DNA from: Paracoccaceae bacterium
GTDB lineage: Bacteria > Pseudomonadota > Alphaproteobacteria > Rhodobacterales > Rhodobacteraceae
DNA: 64,000 nt
Reading direction: 5' to 3'
Assembly: GCA_029246285.1 (NCBI GenBank)
Contig: JAQWNW010000058.1
Location: 21,330-85,329 of the forward strand
Shown: positions 9,466-19,464 of the stretch, piece after piece
Layout: each line of letters opens with the position of its first letter
How positions within the stretch are numbered: the first letter of the stretch is position 1
Notes under the pieces: model-generated
What the model was told of the DNA's origin: nothing
The model's database searches: none
What the model saw: the letters and a program-made list of their open reading frames with translations, nothing else
Translations under genes and position numbers: made by a program

Positions 9466-11064
9466 TTAGTAATTAACATCAAATTCTAAAGCGCGAACTT
9501 GATTGAATACACCAGTGCTTAACAAGATATTTCTAATTTCATTAGTTATGGGAGTATCTAAATAAAGCAAAGCAATCGCCTCACCCCCTACTTTAGAACG
9601 GCCTAATGTGAAATTGGCAATATTTACACCATTTTCAGCCATTGTTTTACCCAAAACTCCAATAATACCTGGAGTATCTACATTCGTAGTATATAACATA
9701 TGTTGCCCAACTTCAGCATCAATATTAATCCCTTTGATTTGAATAAATCGAGGCTTGTCATCACTGAAAACAGTTCCAGCAACTGATCTTTCCATTGTTT
9801 CAGTAACAACAGTTACCTTGATATATGCCGCAAATACTCCACTCTTGTCCTGAGTGGTTGTTGAGATCTTAATGCCTCGATCTTTTGCAACTATAGGGGC
9901 CGAAACTAAATTAACATCTGGGTTCGATGTACGCATTATGCCTGCTATGACTGAACAATTAAGTGCTTCTAGATTCATTGAAGATACTGATCCATCATAT
10001 AAAATATTTATTGCTTTGATCGGCTCTTGGGTAAGTTGACCCACGAATGTTCCTAAATGTCCTGCTAACAACAACCAAGGTGTCATTATTTTTGACTCCT
10101 CAGCAGTTATAGAAGGCATATTAAGCGCATTAACTACTGCACCATTTATCAAGTAATCACTTATTTGTTCAGCAACTTGGATGGCTACATTTTCTTGGGC
10201 TTCTTTTGTGGCGGCACCTAGGTGTGGTGTGCAAATAACATTAGGTAAATTGAATAATGGACTTTCAATCGCTGGTTCAGTCAAAAATACATCGAAAGCA
10301 GCACCCGCAACACGCCCATCTTTTATCGCCTCGGCCAAAGCTAGTTCATCTACCAAGCCACCTCTAGCGCAATTTATTATCCTAACCCCGGGTTTTAATT
10401 TTTCTATATTTTCCTTATTTAAGATATTTCGAGTCTGATCAGTCAGTGGAACATGTAAGGTGATAAAATCTGATCCTTCCAATAACTCTTCTAATTCCAC
10501 TTTTTTGATGCTTAGATTTTTAGCCTTCTCTTCGCTTAAGTAAGGGTCATAAGCTACAACCTTCATTTTTAAAGCCCTAGCTCTTTCGCAAACAACGCCT
10601 CCTATATTACCTGCTCCTATTACACCAATTATTTTATTAGTAAGCTCGACTCCCATAAACTTTGACTTTTCCCATTTACCTGCGTGGGTTGAATTGTTTG
10701 CAGCTGGTATCTGTCTAGCAACAGCAAACATCATTGCGATAGCGTGCTCAGCAGTAGTTATCATATTACCAAGTGGCGTATTCATAACGATTACTCCTTT
10801 TTTAGAAGCAGCAACCTTATCAATATTATCAATACCTATCCCAGCACGGCCAATAACCTTTAATTTATTGGCACGTTTAAGTATGTTTGGCGTTACTTTT
10901 GTTGCTGAACGAATTGCCAATCCATCATAATCCCCAATCCGCTCAGCTAAATTTTTTTTATCTTTGCCCAATTCCGGTTCAAAATCTACTTGGATACCTC
11001 TGTCTCGAAAAACCTTCAGAGCTGAAGGACTCAAATTGTCTGATACTAAAACTTTAGGTTTCAT
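9466..11064 (-). CDS. serA: D-3-phosphoglycerate dehydrogenase
   Basis: A 532-residue type I PGDH that catalyses the first step of serine synthesis, 3-phosphoglycerate to 3-phosphohydroxypyruvate with NAD+. The NAD loop is GAGNIG (150-155). The catalytic set is R232 (ARGGLVDE), E261 and H279 (TPHLGAAT). The length fits the long form with an intervening ASB domain (about 320-450) and a C-terminal ACT domain (about 460-532), where GVLGKTMAENGVNIANF is ACT-like. It lies 44 bases downstream of serC on the same strand and is surely co-transcribed with it, so it should share the serC leader RNA. Confidence 0.97.
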   Translation of the reverse strand: MKPKVLVSDNLSPSALKVFRDRGIQVDFEPELGKDKKNLAERIGDYDGLAIRSATKVTPNILKRANKLKVIGRAGIGIDNIDKVAASKKGVIVMNTPLGNMITTAEHAIAMMFAVARQIPAANNSTHAGKWEKSKFMGVELTNKIIGVIGAGNIGGVVCERARALKMKVVAYDPYLSEEKAKNLSIKKVELEELLEGSDFITLHVPLTDQTRNILNKENIEKLKPGVRIINCARGGLVDELALAEAIKDGRVAGAAFDVFLTEPAIESPLFNLPNVICTPHLGAATKEAQENVAIQVAEQISDYLINGAVVNALNMPSITAEESKIMTPWLLLAGHLGTFVGQLTQEPIKAINILYDGSVSSMNLEALNCSVIAGIMRTSNPDVNLVSAPIVAKDRGIKISTTTQDKSGVFAAYIKVTVVTETMERSVAGTVFSDDKPRFIQIKGINIDAEVGQHMLYTTNVDTPGIIGVLGKTMAENGVNIANFTLGRSKVGGEAIALLYLDTPITNEIRNILLSTGVFNQVRALEFDVNY

Positions 11065-11108
11065 TCTTCGTACTTTCTATAAGATATTTCTTAGATTAAA
11101 TTTTGTTT

Positions 11109-12263
11109 TTAGGATGAACTTAATAAGCTGATTTCTGTTTCAAAAGCCCATTTAACCCAGGGCATCAATAATTCGATATCATGGGTTTCAACAGTACCGC
11201 CACACCAGATTCTTAGACCAGGGGGAGCATCACGGTATGACTTAATATCAAAAGCTACGCTTTCACTCTCCAATCTAAAACAAACATTATTAGCAAATTC
11301 GTTTGGGTTTTTTATACGACGATCCTTGAAGACTAAACAAACCGACGTGTTGGACCTTGTGTCTAAACGCGATGAAAGGTTACTTACCCAATCGTGTTCA
11401 TCTACAAAATTGAAAATGACTTTGGCATTCTTATCACAACGATTAATCATAGCGCTCAGACCACCAATGGAACGCAACCATGACAAAGAAAAAAGATAAT
11501 CTTCTACCGCTAACATTGATGGGGTGTTAATGGTTGCCCCCAAAAATATATCTTGGTTCAGTTTGCCATTTTTTGTTAACCTAAATAACTTTGGCATCGG
11601 CCAAGGAGGGATATAAGTTTCTAATCGATCTACGGCTTTTGGACTTAGAACCAGCATACCGTGGGCTGCTTCACCTCCCATTACTTTTTGCCAACTAAAA
11701 GTTGTTGCATCCAACTTTTCCCAAGGCAAATCAACTGCAAAAGCTGCCGATGTAGCATCACAAATAGTTAACCCTTTTCTTTCACTTGGAATGAAAGTTG
11801 AATCTGGAACCCGAACACCTGATGTTGTTCCATTCCATGTGAAAACAACATCATTATTAAAGTTCACATCATCCAAATTGGGTAAAAAGCCATATTCTGC
11901 ATTCATCACATTTGGCGACAATTGAAGCTGTGAAACAACATCTGTGGCCCAACCTTTACCAAAACTCTCCCAGACCAATATAGTTATTTCCTTTGGGCCT
12001 AGAAGAGACCATAAGGCCATTTCAACAGCTCCAGTATCTGAAGCTGGAACAATTGCTATTTTGTAATCTAAAGGTATCTTAAGTAATGAACGCGTCTCTT
12101 CAATAGCATTGGTCAACTTTTGACGACCGATTGCTGCCCGATGAGATCTTCCTAAAGGTGCATCAGAAAGTTCTGAGAGTTGCCAATTCGGAGGTTTAGC
12201 ACAAGGGCCTGATGAAAAATGCGGGTTTGCCGGCCGCAATTCCGGTTTTAACAGTATAGTCAT
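11109..12263 (-). CDS. serC: Phosphoserine aminotransferase
   Basis: A 384-residue PLP enzyme of the fold-type I class V aminotransferases. It converts 3-phosphohydroxypyruvate and glutamate to phosphoserine and 2-oxoglutarate. The Schiff-base lysine is K193 in SWQKVMGGE, with an Asp at 169 (CDATSAAFA) placed to bind the PLP ring nitrogen. The divergent alphaproteobacterial/archaeal SerC branch fits better than the E. coli form. It is preceded by a serC-type structured leader and followed by serA; serB lies divergently 130 bases away. Confidence 0.95.
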   Translation of the reverse strand: MTILLKPELRPANPHFSSGPCAKPPNWQLSELSDAPLGRSHRAAIGRQKLTNAIEETRSLLKIPLDYKIAIVPASDTGAVEMALWSLLGPKEITILVWESFGKGWATDVVSQLQLSPNVMNAEYGFLPNLDDVNFNNDVVFTWNGTTSGVRVPDSTFIPSERKGLTICDATSAAFAVDLPWEKLDATTFSWQKVMGGEAAHGMLVLSPKAVDRLETYIPPWPMPKLFRLTKNGKLNQDIFLGATINTPSMLAVEDYLFSLSWLRSIGGLSAMINRCDKNAKVIFNFVDEHDWVSNLSSRLDTRSNTSVCLVFKDRRIKNPNEFANNVCFRLESESVAFDIKSYRDAPPGLRIWCGGTVETHDIELLMPWVKWAFETEISLLSSS

Positions 12264-12269
12264 TTTGTA

Positions 12270-12320
12270 TCCTCACAGATATATGCCCTTCGTTGGGGAA
12301 GGGTGTCCCATCTGTGCGTC
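12270..12320 (-). ncRNA. serC leader RNA motif
   Basis: On the minus strand, directly before the serC start codon, a two-part fold can be drawn: an outer stem CACAGAT/ATCTGTG (12274-12280 with 12310-12316) enclosing an inner hairpin CCCTTC/GAAGGG. The position, size and alphaproteobacterial context match the known serC RNA motif, a conserved 5' leader of unproven ligand. GGAT of the ribosome site lies just outside the outer stem. Confidence 0.75.
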
Positions 12321-12393
12321 TAAGAATTGTTTTTACTAAATGCAAGAAAAATATTACATCATACCCACAACAACTAAGTTAGGTAATTTGACG

Positions 12394-13269
12394 ATGTATG
12401 CTGTGACATTGATGTGTAATCCTTCCCAACCAATACTAACAAAGAAATTAATATCAAAATATTACATAATTTTTGAGGGAAGTTCTTTAATTTGGTTAAG
12501 AGATGGCATTGCCGTAGAAATCAAAACATCTATATTTCCCAAGGAATTCTTGAAACACAGAATAAAATTACAAGAGTTAAATATTGATAGTGTTTTGCAA
12601 AAAGATAAATCGAGAAAGAAAAAACTGTTAATTGCCGATATGGATAGCACAATTATTGAGCAGGAATGCCTAGATGAATTGGCAACAGAAATTGGATTTG
12701 AGGCAGAAATAAAAAACATTACTAAAGCCGCAATGAAAGGTGAAATAAACTTTGAGACCGCGTTAAGAGATAGAGTGAGTTATCTAAAAGGAGCCCCAAC
12801 TAGTACCATTACTAAGGTCTTAACTAATCGCATAAGCATCGCTAGCGGGGCTCGTACATTATTAGCAACGATGAAAAAAAACAATGCATACACTGCACTG
12901 ATTTCTGGTGGGTTTACGCACTTCACCTCTCACATTGCTGCAGATCTAGGATTCGATAAACATATGGGAAATCAATTGGAAATATCTGATTCTAAACTAA
13001 CTGGATCTGTAAAAGAGCCTATTTTAGGAAAGGAAGCTAAAGTTGAATTGCTCGAATCATTATCTAAATCCTTAAAAGTTTCTTATCAGAATATAATTTC
13101 AGTAGGAGATGGCGCTAACGATATTGGAATGTTAAAATTAGCTGGGTTAGGAGTGGCTTTGCATGCAAAACCTATCGTCCAATCAGAAGCCAATACCATT
13201 ATCAACCACTGTGATTTAACAGCGTTATTATATTTACAAGGTTATCAATTTAACGATTTTATTTGTTAG
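12394..13269 (+). CDS. serB: Phosphoserine phosphatase
   Basis: A HAD-superfamily phosphatase that completes serine synthesis from phosphoserine. The nucleophile motif is DMDST (D82 and D84 counted from this start), followed by the Ser/Thr motif in ALISGGF and the Mg-binding GDGANDIGML. An in-frame ATG exists at 12340, but the protein usually opens close to a YAVTLMCNP-like strand, so I chose the ATG at 12394, which has AGG upstream; this gives 291 residues. It ends in TAG. It is transcribed divergently from serC-serA. Confidence 0.93.
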   Translation: MYAVTLMCNPSQPILTKKLISKYYIIFEGSSLIWLRDGIAVEIKTSIFPKEFLKHRIKLQELNIDSVLQKDKSRKKKLLIADMDSTIIEQECLDELATEIGFEAEIKNITKAAMKGEINFETALRDRVSYLKGAPTSTITKVLTNRISIASGARTLLATMKKNNAYTALISGGFTHFTSHIAADLGFDKHMGNQLEISDSKLTGSVKEPILGKEAKVELLESLSKSLKVSYQNIISVGDGANDIGMLKLAGLGVALHAKPIVQSEANTIINHCDLTALLYLQGYQFNDFIC

Positions 13270-13371
13270 GGATTTGGTAACTTTATAATCCGCTGATCAT
13301 TTATAATAAGTACACTTTTAGAAAAATTATTTTTAGGTTAATAAAACATTCTAACTTTATGGAGGTAAGCT

Positions 13372-14664
13372 GTGGTAGATATAGCTACACGAGTTCATAA
13401 TAGAAAATGGAAAATCGATCCTATAATTCGATCTCTAATTGATACCGATTTCTATAAGTTGTTAATGTGCCAATCTGTATTCAAAAATAAGCGAACAACA
13501 AAAGTAAAGTTCAGCTTAATAAATAGATCAAAAAATGTCCCTCTAGCTAAGATAATTGATGAAGGAAGATTGCGCGAGCAACTTGACCATGTTCGAACCT
13601 TAAAATTAAGTCGAGGAGAAAGTACTTGGCTGCGAGGAAATACTTTCTATGGAAAACGACAAATGTTCAGATCAGATTTTATGGAATGGTTTGAAAAACT
13701 AAAATTACCGCCGTACAATCTAGAGCGTATTGGAGATCAATATGAACTTTCATTTGAAGGAAACTGGCCTGAAGTAATGTTCTGGGAGATTCCCGCTCTA
13801 TCAATTATTATGGAGCTAAGGAGTAGAGCTGTTCTAAGAGAGATGGGTAAATTTGAACTCCAGGTATTATATGCTCGAGCAATGACTAAGCTCTGGGAAA
13901 AAATTGGAGATCTAAAAAACCTAGATAATCTTTCCATAGCTGATTTTGGCACACGGCGAAGACATTCATTTCTCTGGCAAGATTGGTGCGTACAAGCAAT
14001 GCAAGAAGGACTTGGAAATAATTTTACGGGAACTTCTAATTGCTTAATTGCTATGAGGCGGGAAGTTGAAGCCATTGGCACAAACGCACATGAATTACCA
14101 ATGGTGTATGCAGCATTAGCACAAACTGATGCAGAATTAGCCCAAGCTCCGTACAAAGTCTTTCAAGATTGGCAAGAAGAACACGATGGAAACCTTTTGA
14201 TATTATTACCAGATACTTATGGATCAAAAAATTTTCTAACTGATGCACCAGAATGGATGAATAAATGGACTGGCATTCGGGTGGATTCTGGAGACCCAGG
14301 CACTGGCGCAAAACTTGCTATTGATTGGTGGAAAACTCGTGGTGAAAATCCAAAAAATAAGCTACTTATTTTTTCTGATGGTTTAGACGTACCTAAAATT
14401 ATCGAATTAAATAATAAATTTAGCAATCAAACAAAAGTAGCTTTTGGGTGGGGCACTCTAATGACTAATGATTTTAGAGGCCTTGTAAGTGATAGCTCTT
14501 TGGATCCATTTTCATTAGTTTGCAAAGCCATAAGTGCAGACGAAAATCAAACAGTGAAGTTGTCTGATAATCCAAATAAGATAATGGGACCAAAAGATGA
14601 GGTTTCTCGGTATAAACGGATATTTGGTGAGGGCAACCAAAAAAAGATCGATTTAGTAGTTTGA
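13372..14664 (+). CDS. pncB: Nicotinate phosphoribosyltransferase
   Basis: A 430-residue NAPRTase that makes nicotinate mononucleotide from nicotinate and PRPP in the NAD salvage (Preiss-Handler) route. The opening IDTDFYKLLMCQSVF is the family's N-terminal signature. The autophosphorylated His is H240 in GTNAHELPM, and VDSGDPG (about residues 303-309) lies in the phosphate-binding region. The start is GTG behind a strong GGAGG. The 102 bases before it hold no obvious terminator for serB. Confidence 0.93.
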   Translation: MVDIATRVHNRKWKIDPIIRSLIDTDFYKLLMCQSVFKNKRTTKVKFSLINRSKNVPLAKIIDEGRLREQLDHVRTLKLSRGESTWLRGNTFYGKRQMFRSDFMEWFEKLKLPPYNLERIGDQYELSFEGNWPEVMFWEIPALSIIMELRSRAVLREMGKFELQVLYARAMTKLWEKIGDLKNLDNLSIADFGTRRRHSFLWQDWCVQAMQEGLGNNFTGTSNCLIAMRREVEAIGTNAHELPMVYAALAQTDAELAQAPYKVFQDWQEEHDGNLLILLPDTYGSKNFLTDAPEWMNKWTGIRVDSGDPGTGAKLAIDWWKTRGENPKNKLLIFSDGLDVPKIIELNNKFSNQTKVAFGWGTLMTNDFRGLVSDSSLDPFSLVCKAISADENQTVKLSDNPNKIMGPKDEVSRYKRIFGEGNQKKIDLVV

Positions 14665-14724
14665 AAGCAACCATTTTCAAAACGAGTTAGATACAGGATT
14701 TCTTTTACTTTACAGGTATGTTTG

Positions 14725-14772
14725 GTGATGCTAGGGAGCATCGTGCTAGACTTAATGATTTGTTAGCATCAC
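14725..14772. repeat. 9-bp inverted repeat between pncB and tRNA-Arg
   Basis: GTGATGCTA (14725-14733) and TAGCATCAC (14764-14772) are perfect complements around a 30-base loop that itself can form GATGCT/AGCATC with the first arm. It may be a pncB terminator (a T-run of four follows at 14778) or a processing hairpin ahead of the tRNA. Confidence 0.4.
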
Positions 14773-14795
14773 AAAACTTTTATTTAAAGTAAAGT

Positions 14796-14872
14796 GGTCG
14801 CATAGCTCAGCTGGATAGAGCATCTGCCTTCTAAGCAGAGGGTCTCAGGTTCGAATCCTGATGCGATCACCA
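14796..14872 (+). tRNA. tRNA-Arg (UCU)
   Basis: A 77-base cloverleaf. The acceptor stem is GGTCGCA with TGCGATC (one G-U pair); the D arm is GCTC/GAGC. The anticodon stem TCTGC/GCAGA holds the loop CTTCTAA, giving anticodon UCU. The T arm contains GGTTCGAATCC, and CCA is encoded. It reads AGA codons, which are common in this AT-rich genome. Confidence 0.97.
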
Positions 14873-14894
14873 CTTTAGCAAATTCTGAATTTTA

Positions 14895-15206
14895 TTAATG
14901 GGTCCAAACGGTTCTTCTGTTCGTGGCGAAATTGTCTCCATAGCCGCCATTTCTAATATTATGTTTTCGCTCTTGAGGTTGACAGACCAAAACCTCTATT
15001 CCACATGACTCAGCGTACTCCAAAGCTGCCTCTTTAGAATTAAACTTCAGTTTAACTTGTGAGTTCATATCTCCAGAAGATGTCCATCCCATTAGGGGAT
15101 CCAGTGACCTAGCCTCCGCTGGTAGAAACTCCAAGATCCAATCTCCGGACTTAGCTTGTCCGGATTGCATCGCATTTCGCGCAGGCTGATATATTCTGGC
15201 TGACAT
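14895..15206 (-). CDS. NADH dehydrogenase accessory subunit, NDUFS4 family
   Basis: A 103-residue protein of the ETC complex I subunit conserved region (NDUFS4/18-kDa) family. It opens MSARIYQPARNAMQSGQA, then has WILEFLPAEARSLDPLMGWTSS and a strand-helix LKFNSKEAALEYAESCGIE, all as in alphaproteobacterial homologues. These bind at the N-module of complex I at the membrane-facing arm. As usual in alphaproteobacteria, the gene is alone, away from the nuo operon. It converges with the tRNA and is divergent from uvrB. Confidence 0.9.
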   Translation of the reverse strand: MSARIYQPARNAMQSGQAKSGDWILEFLPAEARSLDPLMGWTSSGDMNSQVKLKFNSKEAALEYAESCGIEVLVCQPQERKHNIRNGGYGDNFATNRRTVWTH

Positions 15207-15384
15207 AAATAATTCTCACATTGTTTTAATTCTCTAATATTTAATTAAAATTATTTTTCAAGAAAAAAATTATTGGTTAATAAGTAATTTAGTTTAAATA
15301 ATTAATTTAACTTATAAATCTAAACATAAGCTTGAAAAAAAAATATTTACACACACGTTAATAGAACAGATTGAAAGTCTTTTT

Positions 15385-17565
15385 ATGAACCAGATCACAA
15401 ACCCATCTCTTTCAAAGAAAAGTAATTCAAAATTAGAGGGTGGTAAACAATTTTTAATGGAAACCCCATTTGATGCTGCAGGCGATCAACCTGCTGCTAT
15501 TTCTGAATTGTTTGAGGGTATCGCTCAGGGGGAGCAGACACAAGTTCTTCTAGGTGCTACAGGTACTGGTAAAACTTTTACAATGGCAAAAGTAATCGAA
15601 AAAACGCAGCGACCTGCTATAATTCTAGCTCCGAACAAGACATTAGCAGCTCAGCTTTATGGCGAATTTAAGAGTTATTTTCCAAACAATTCTGTGGAAT
15701 ATTTTGTTAGTTTTTATGATTACTATCAACCAGAAGCTTATGTGGCCCGTACAGACACTTATATAGAAAAAGAAAGCACCATTAATGAGCAAATAGATAG
15801 GATGCGTCACTCTGCAACCCGAGCACTGCTCGAACGTGATGATGTCATAATTGTAGCTTCTGTAAGTTGTATTTATGGAATTGGGTCAGTTGAAACTTAT
15901 GGTACGATGATCCAAGAACTAGAGGTTAATCACAACTATGAACAACGCCAGATAATGGCTGATTTGGTTGCTCAGCAATATAAAAGAAATGATAACGCGT
16001 TTTCGCGAGGAACTTTCAGGGTCAGAGGAGATAGTTTAGAGATTTGGCCAGCTCATTTAGAAGACCGCGGTTGGCGGTTATCATTTTTTGGAGAAGAATT
16101 AGAATCTATTATTGAATTTGACACTTTAACAGGAGCCAAAACCGCTCTTCTAGAAAAGATCCGAGTTTATGCAAATTCTCATTACGTTATTCCAAGACCC
16201 ACCCAACAACAGGCTATAAAAAAGATACGCAAGGAATTAACAGAGCGTTTAAAATTTCTTGAAAAAGAGGGTAAGCTTCTGGAAGCCCAAAGGTTAGAAC
16301 AGAGATGTAATTTCGACCTCGAAATGATAGAAGCCACCGGATCATGCTCTGGCATTGAAAACTATTCTCGTTATCTAACCGGTCGAGGTCCCGGAGAGCC
16401 GCCTCCCACTCTTTTTGAATATATACCTGATCATGCATTAGTTTTTGCAGATGAAAGTCACGTTTCGATTCCACAAATAAATGGTATGTATAAAGGTGAT
16501 TATCGACGTAAATTTAATCTTTCTGAACATGGTTTTCGGTTACCATCGTGTATGGACAATAGGCCTCTAAAATTCGAAGAGTGGGATGCAATGCGGCCTC
16601 AAACAATCTGTGTTTCAGCAACGCCGTCAAATTGGGAGATGGAACAAACTGAAGGTATATTTGCTGAACAAGTTATTAGACCCACTGGTCTTCTAGATCC
16701 ACCAGTAGAAATTAGACCAGTAGAAATGCAGGTTGATGATTTGCTCGAAGAAGTCAAAAAAGTCACTGGTAAGGGATTTCGTACTTTGGTCACCACCTTG
16801 ACGAAACGAATGGCAGAGGATTTGACCGAATACATGCATGAGCAAGGCGTTAAAGTTCGATACATGCATTCAGATATTGATACGCTTGAGAGGATTGAAA
16901 TACTGAGAGACCTTAGACTTGGCGCTTTTGATGTATTAATAGGAATTAATTTATTACGTGAAGGATTAGACATACCAGAGTGCGGTTTAGTTGCTATTCT
17001 GGACGCTGACAAAGAGGGATTCTTAAGATCAGAAACTTCGCTTGTACAAACAATAGGACGAGCTGCTCGTAATTCTGAAGGTAGAGTTATAATGTACGCT
17101 GATCGAGTAACCGGCTCCATGGAACGGGCTTTACGAGAAACTAACCGACGTCGAGAAAAGCAACATCGTTACAATTTGGAGAATGACATAACTCCTGAAA
17201 CCATAAAGAAAAATGTACAGGATGTTCTTGAAGGTTTATATAAAGGGGATACTGATTTATCCCGGGTTACAGCAACTGTCAACAAGCCTTTAGTGGGAGC
17301 TAATTTATCAAAACATCTAGAGGCATTAAAAACAGAAATGCTAGAAGCGGCAGAAAATCTTGAATTCGAAGAAGCTGCTAGAATTAGAGACGAAGTAAGA
17401 CGTTTAGAAACGGTTGAGCTTGCAATATCAAATGATCCCTTAGCACGCCAATCAGCCATTGACGCCGAAGTTCAAAAATCACAAAAAATTAAAGGGCGCT
17501 CTCATGCAGGCAGAGCTGGAACCGTTAATATAAAAGGAAAGTCTCAAAGAAATTCAAAATTATGA
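15385..17565 (+). CDS. uvrB: Excinuclease ABC subunit B
   Basis: A 726-residue UvrB, the damage-verifying helicase of nucleotide excision repair. Walker A GATGTGKT is at 57-64. The beta-hairpin region follows ([14 protein letters not shown]). Helicase motifs include [21 protein letters not shown] sequence and TIGRAARN. The C-terminal UVR motif ([17 protein letters not shown], about 655-675) contacts UvrC. About 20 extra residues precede the usual start. The 178-base upstream region is very AT-rich; I found no alphaproteobacterial LexA box (GTTC-N7-GTTC) there. Confidence 0.97.
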   Translation: MNQITNPSLSKKSNSKLEGGKQFLMETPFDAAGDQPAAISELFEGIAQGEQTQVLLGATGTGKTFTMAKVIEKTQRPAIILAPNKTLAAQLYGEFKSYFPNNSVEYFVSFYDYYQPEAYVARTDTYIEKESTINEQIDRMRHSATRALLERDDVIIVASVSCIYGIGSVETYGTMIQELEVNHNYEQRQIMADLVAQQYKRNDNAFSRGTFRVRGDSLEIWPAHLEDRGWRLSFFGEELESIIEFDTLTGAKTALLEKIRVYANSHYVIPRPTQQQAIKKIRKELTERLKFLEKEGKLLEAQRLEQRCNFDLEMIEATGSCSGIENYSRYLTGRGPGEPPPTLFEYIPDHALVFADESHVSIPQINGMYKGDYRRKFNLSEHGFRLPSCMDNRPLKFEEWDAMRPQTICVSATPSNWEMEQTEGIFAEQVIRPTGLLDPPVEIRPVEMQVDDLLEEVKKVTGKGFRTLVTTLTKRMAEDLTEYMHEQGVKVRYMHSDIDTLERIEILRDLRLGAFDVLIGINLLREGLDIPECGLVAILDADKEGFLRSETSLVQTIGRAARNSEGRVIMYADRVTGSMERALRETNRRREKQHRYNLENDITPETIKKNVQDVLEGLYKGDTDLSRVTATVNKPLVGANLSKHLEALKTEMLEAAENLEFEEAARIRDEVRRLETVELAISNDPLARQSAIDAEVQKSQKIKGRSHAGRAGTVNIKGKSQRNSKL

Positions 17566-17585
17566 TACGTAGACAATCTGCTAAG

Positions 17586-17645
17586 GTCTTTATTGCATTG
17601 CGTTTAATTAATGTTTCTTATGGCAGTCAATAAAGATTAAAGGTC
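17586..17645. repeat. 9-bp inverted repeat after uvrB
   Basis: TCTTTATTG (17586-17594) and CAATAAAGA (17637-17645) are perfect complements separated by 42 bases, in the 88-base gap between uvrB and the MFS gene. It could be an operator pair or a long weak hairpin; there is no T-run that would make it a clear terminator. Confidence 0.3.
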
Positions 17646-17653
17646 TCTTCGAA

Positions 17654-18925
17654 TTGTCTGATAATAATTTAACCACATCTAACACAGAATTAGGTGGCAA
17701 GCGAGCCTGGTTGATCTGGTCATTGGCGGCGATCGCTTTTGCTTACGCCTTTCTTCATCGTGTTGCTCCGGGGGTTATGGTTCATGACCTTATGAGAGAT
17801 TTTACAATTAGTGGGACAATGTTAGGCACTCTATCTGCATTGTATTTTTATCCTTATTTTATACTCCAAATCCCCTTAGGAGCATTGCTAGATACTCTTG
17901 GAACAAGATATTTATTATCGTCAGCACTATTTCTTGCGGCAATTGGCTCAGTTTTATTTGGATCAGCACAAACAATAGAAATAGCTTATCTTGGCAGATT
18001 TCTAATTGGTGTTGGATCAAGCGTTGGTTTTTTGGCTGCTCTCACACTTGCAGGGAATTGGTTTCCATCAAATAGGTTTGCTCTAATCTCAGGTTTAACT
18101 ATGCTAATTGCTATGATGGGAGCCATGTTAGGCCAAGGACCATTAGCGATATTCATTTCTAATTTTGGATGGCGAGCAAGCCTATGGTTTTTAAGTATTT
18201 TTGGCTTAATACTTGGCTTATTAGTTATCTTAATCGTTAAAAATACACCCCAAAAGACAAACAAGTCACAAAGACAGTCAAACCCTTTAAAACAGATTAT
18301 CCCGAATCTAAGAAATGCCTCAAAGTCATTAGAAATGTGGAAAATTGCGTTCGTTGCGGCTACAATGAGCGCTCCTATGCTCACGCTAGGTGGTTTATGG
18401 GGCACCCCATATTTAATGAGCGCCTATGAACTAGGAAGATCAGAAGCAGCATTTTTTACATCTTTTATACTTTTCGGATGGGCTTTTTTCGCACCTATAT
18501 TCGGCTGGCTCTCTGATTTTTTGGGACGTCGAAAGGTAATTTTAACGAGTGGTTCAAGCTTGTTAACTATAGCATTGGGATTAATCGCCCTACTACCTAA
18601 TCCAACAATTCTTTCGACAGTACTCTTATTTACATTGGTCGGTGTATCAGGTTCTGTAATGGTAAGTGCCTTCGCACTGATTAGAGAAGTAACTCCAAAT
18701 AAATTCCAGGGCGCATCGATCGGTATTGTAAATGCCATGACAGTTGCTTCTGGAGCAATTTTACAACCCTTAATTGGCTTTATTCTCGATTTACGATGGG
18801 ATGGGGCTATGATAAAAGGAGCTAGAATATTCACCCAGGCTGATTATAGGTTTTCATTCATGATCATATTTTTTACTGCGCTTTTGGGATTAATCGTATG
18901 TCTTTCACTTAAAGAAAAAATCTAA
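17654..18925 (+). CDS. Major facilitator superfamily transporter
   Basis: A 423-residue MFS protein with about 12 membrane helices. It opens after a short polar tail with AWLIWSLAAIAFAYAFLHRVAPGVM. The loop after helix 2-3 carries the ALLDTLGTR version of the MFS motif A, and its mirror DFLGRRKV sits before helix 9. The N-half resembles the anion:cation symporter/sugar-acid branch (HRVAPGVMVHDLMRDF), but the substrate cannot be read from sequence. The start is TTG; no ATG lies near the family's N-terminus. The downstream nuclease gene follows after 17 bases. Confidence 0.85.
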   Translation: MSDNNLTTSNTELGGKRAWLIWSLAAIAFAYAFLHRVAPGVMVHDLMRDFTISGTMLGTLSALYFYPYFILQIPLGALLDTLGTRYLLSSALFLAAIGSVLFGSAQTIEIAYLGRFLIGVGSSVGFLAALTLAGNWFPSNRFALISGLTMLIAMMGAMLGQGPLAIFISNFGWRASLWFLSIFGLILGLLVILIVKNTPQKTNKSQRQSNPLKQIIPNLRNASKSLEMWKIAFVAATMSAPMLTLGGLWGTPYLMSAYELGRSEAAFFTSFILFGWAFFAPIFGWLSDFLGRRKVILTSGSSLLTIALGLIALLPNPTILSTVLLFTLVGVSGSVMVSAFALIREVTPNKFQGASIGIVNAMTVASGAILQPLIGFILDLRWDGAMIKGARIFTQADYRFSFMIIFFTALLGLIVCLSLKEKI

Positions 18926-18942
18926 CAAGCAATTAAATCAAA

Positions 18943-19443
18943 TTGAAAAATATAAAATTAAATAACAAAATTATCTTGATCATAATTTTGGTATTTTTAT
19001 TGATTGTCGTATTACAAAATTACCAAAACAATCTCTATATAGCCCCAAAGAAAACTATTATAACTTTGTCAAACGAAAAAAAGACCATCTCTGGAACCAT
19101 AAGTAAAATTAGAGATGGAGATACGATCGTTTTAGATACCACACCAATTCGGTTAAACGGATTGACTTGTAATGAGTTGGGTACGCCTCTTGGAGACCAA
19201 GCAAAATTATTTTTACAAGAAAAAATTTCTTCGAGAAAAGCTACATGCACTTTGAATGGCTCCAAGAGCTATGATCGTGAGATTGGTAGATGTAAAGTAA
19301 ATACCGTAGGAGACATTGGATTACTTATGATCACATCAGGATTGTGCGGTAGATGCCCACGATATGACCCAGATGAAATATATTTACCTACTCAAAAGTC
19401 TGCTGGACCTTTTGTAGGATTAATGCCTGATTATTGTAAGTAA
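18943..19443 (+). CDS. Membrane-anchored thermonuclease-like (SNase-fold) protein
   Basis: A 166-residue protein with an N-terminal signal anchor (IILIIILVFLLIVVL, residues 10-24) and then a staphylococcal-nuclease-like OB-fold. KIRDGDTIVLDTTPIRLNGL gives the Ca-site Asp and the first catalytic Arg. The Glu is in TCNELG, and YDREIGRC matches the YDRYGR segment of the family. Several Cys residues (GLCGRCPRYDP, PDYC) may form disulfides outside the membrane. The start is TTG with no clear ribosome site, so translation may be coupled to the MFS gene. The third catalytic Arg is not certain. Confidence 0.72.
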   Translation: MKNIKLNNKIILIIILVFLLIVVLQNYQNNLYIAPKKTIITLSNEKKTISGTISKIRDGDTIVLDTTPIRLNGLTCNELGTPLGDQAKLFLQEKISSRKATCTLNGSKSYDREIGRCKVNTVGDIGLLMITSGLCGRCPRYDPDEIYLPTQKSAGPFVGLMPDYCK

Positions 19444-19464
19444 GATAAAATTTATAGGTTTCTT

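Noticed and set aside
14665..14795. tRNA-linked integration site or mobile element
   Set aside because: There is no integrase, no second copy of the tRNA 3' end, and the flanking genes are ordinary housekeeping genes.
15207..15384. LexA box before uvrB
   Set aside because: No GTTC-N7-GTTC or GAAC-N7-GAAC is found; one GAAC occurs alone.
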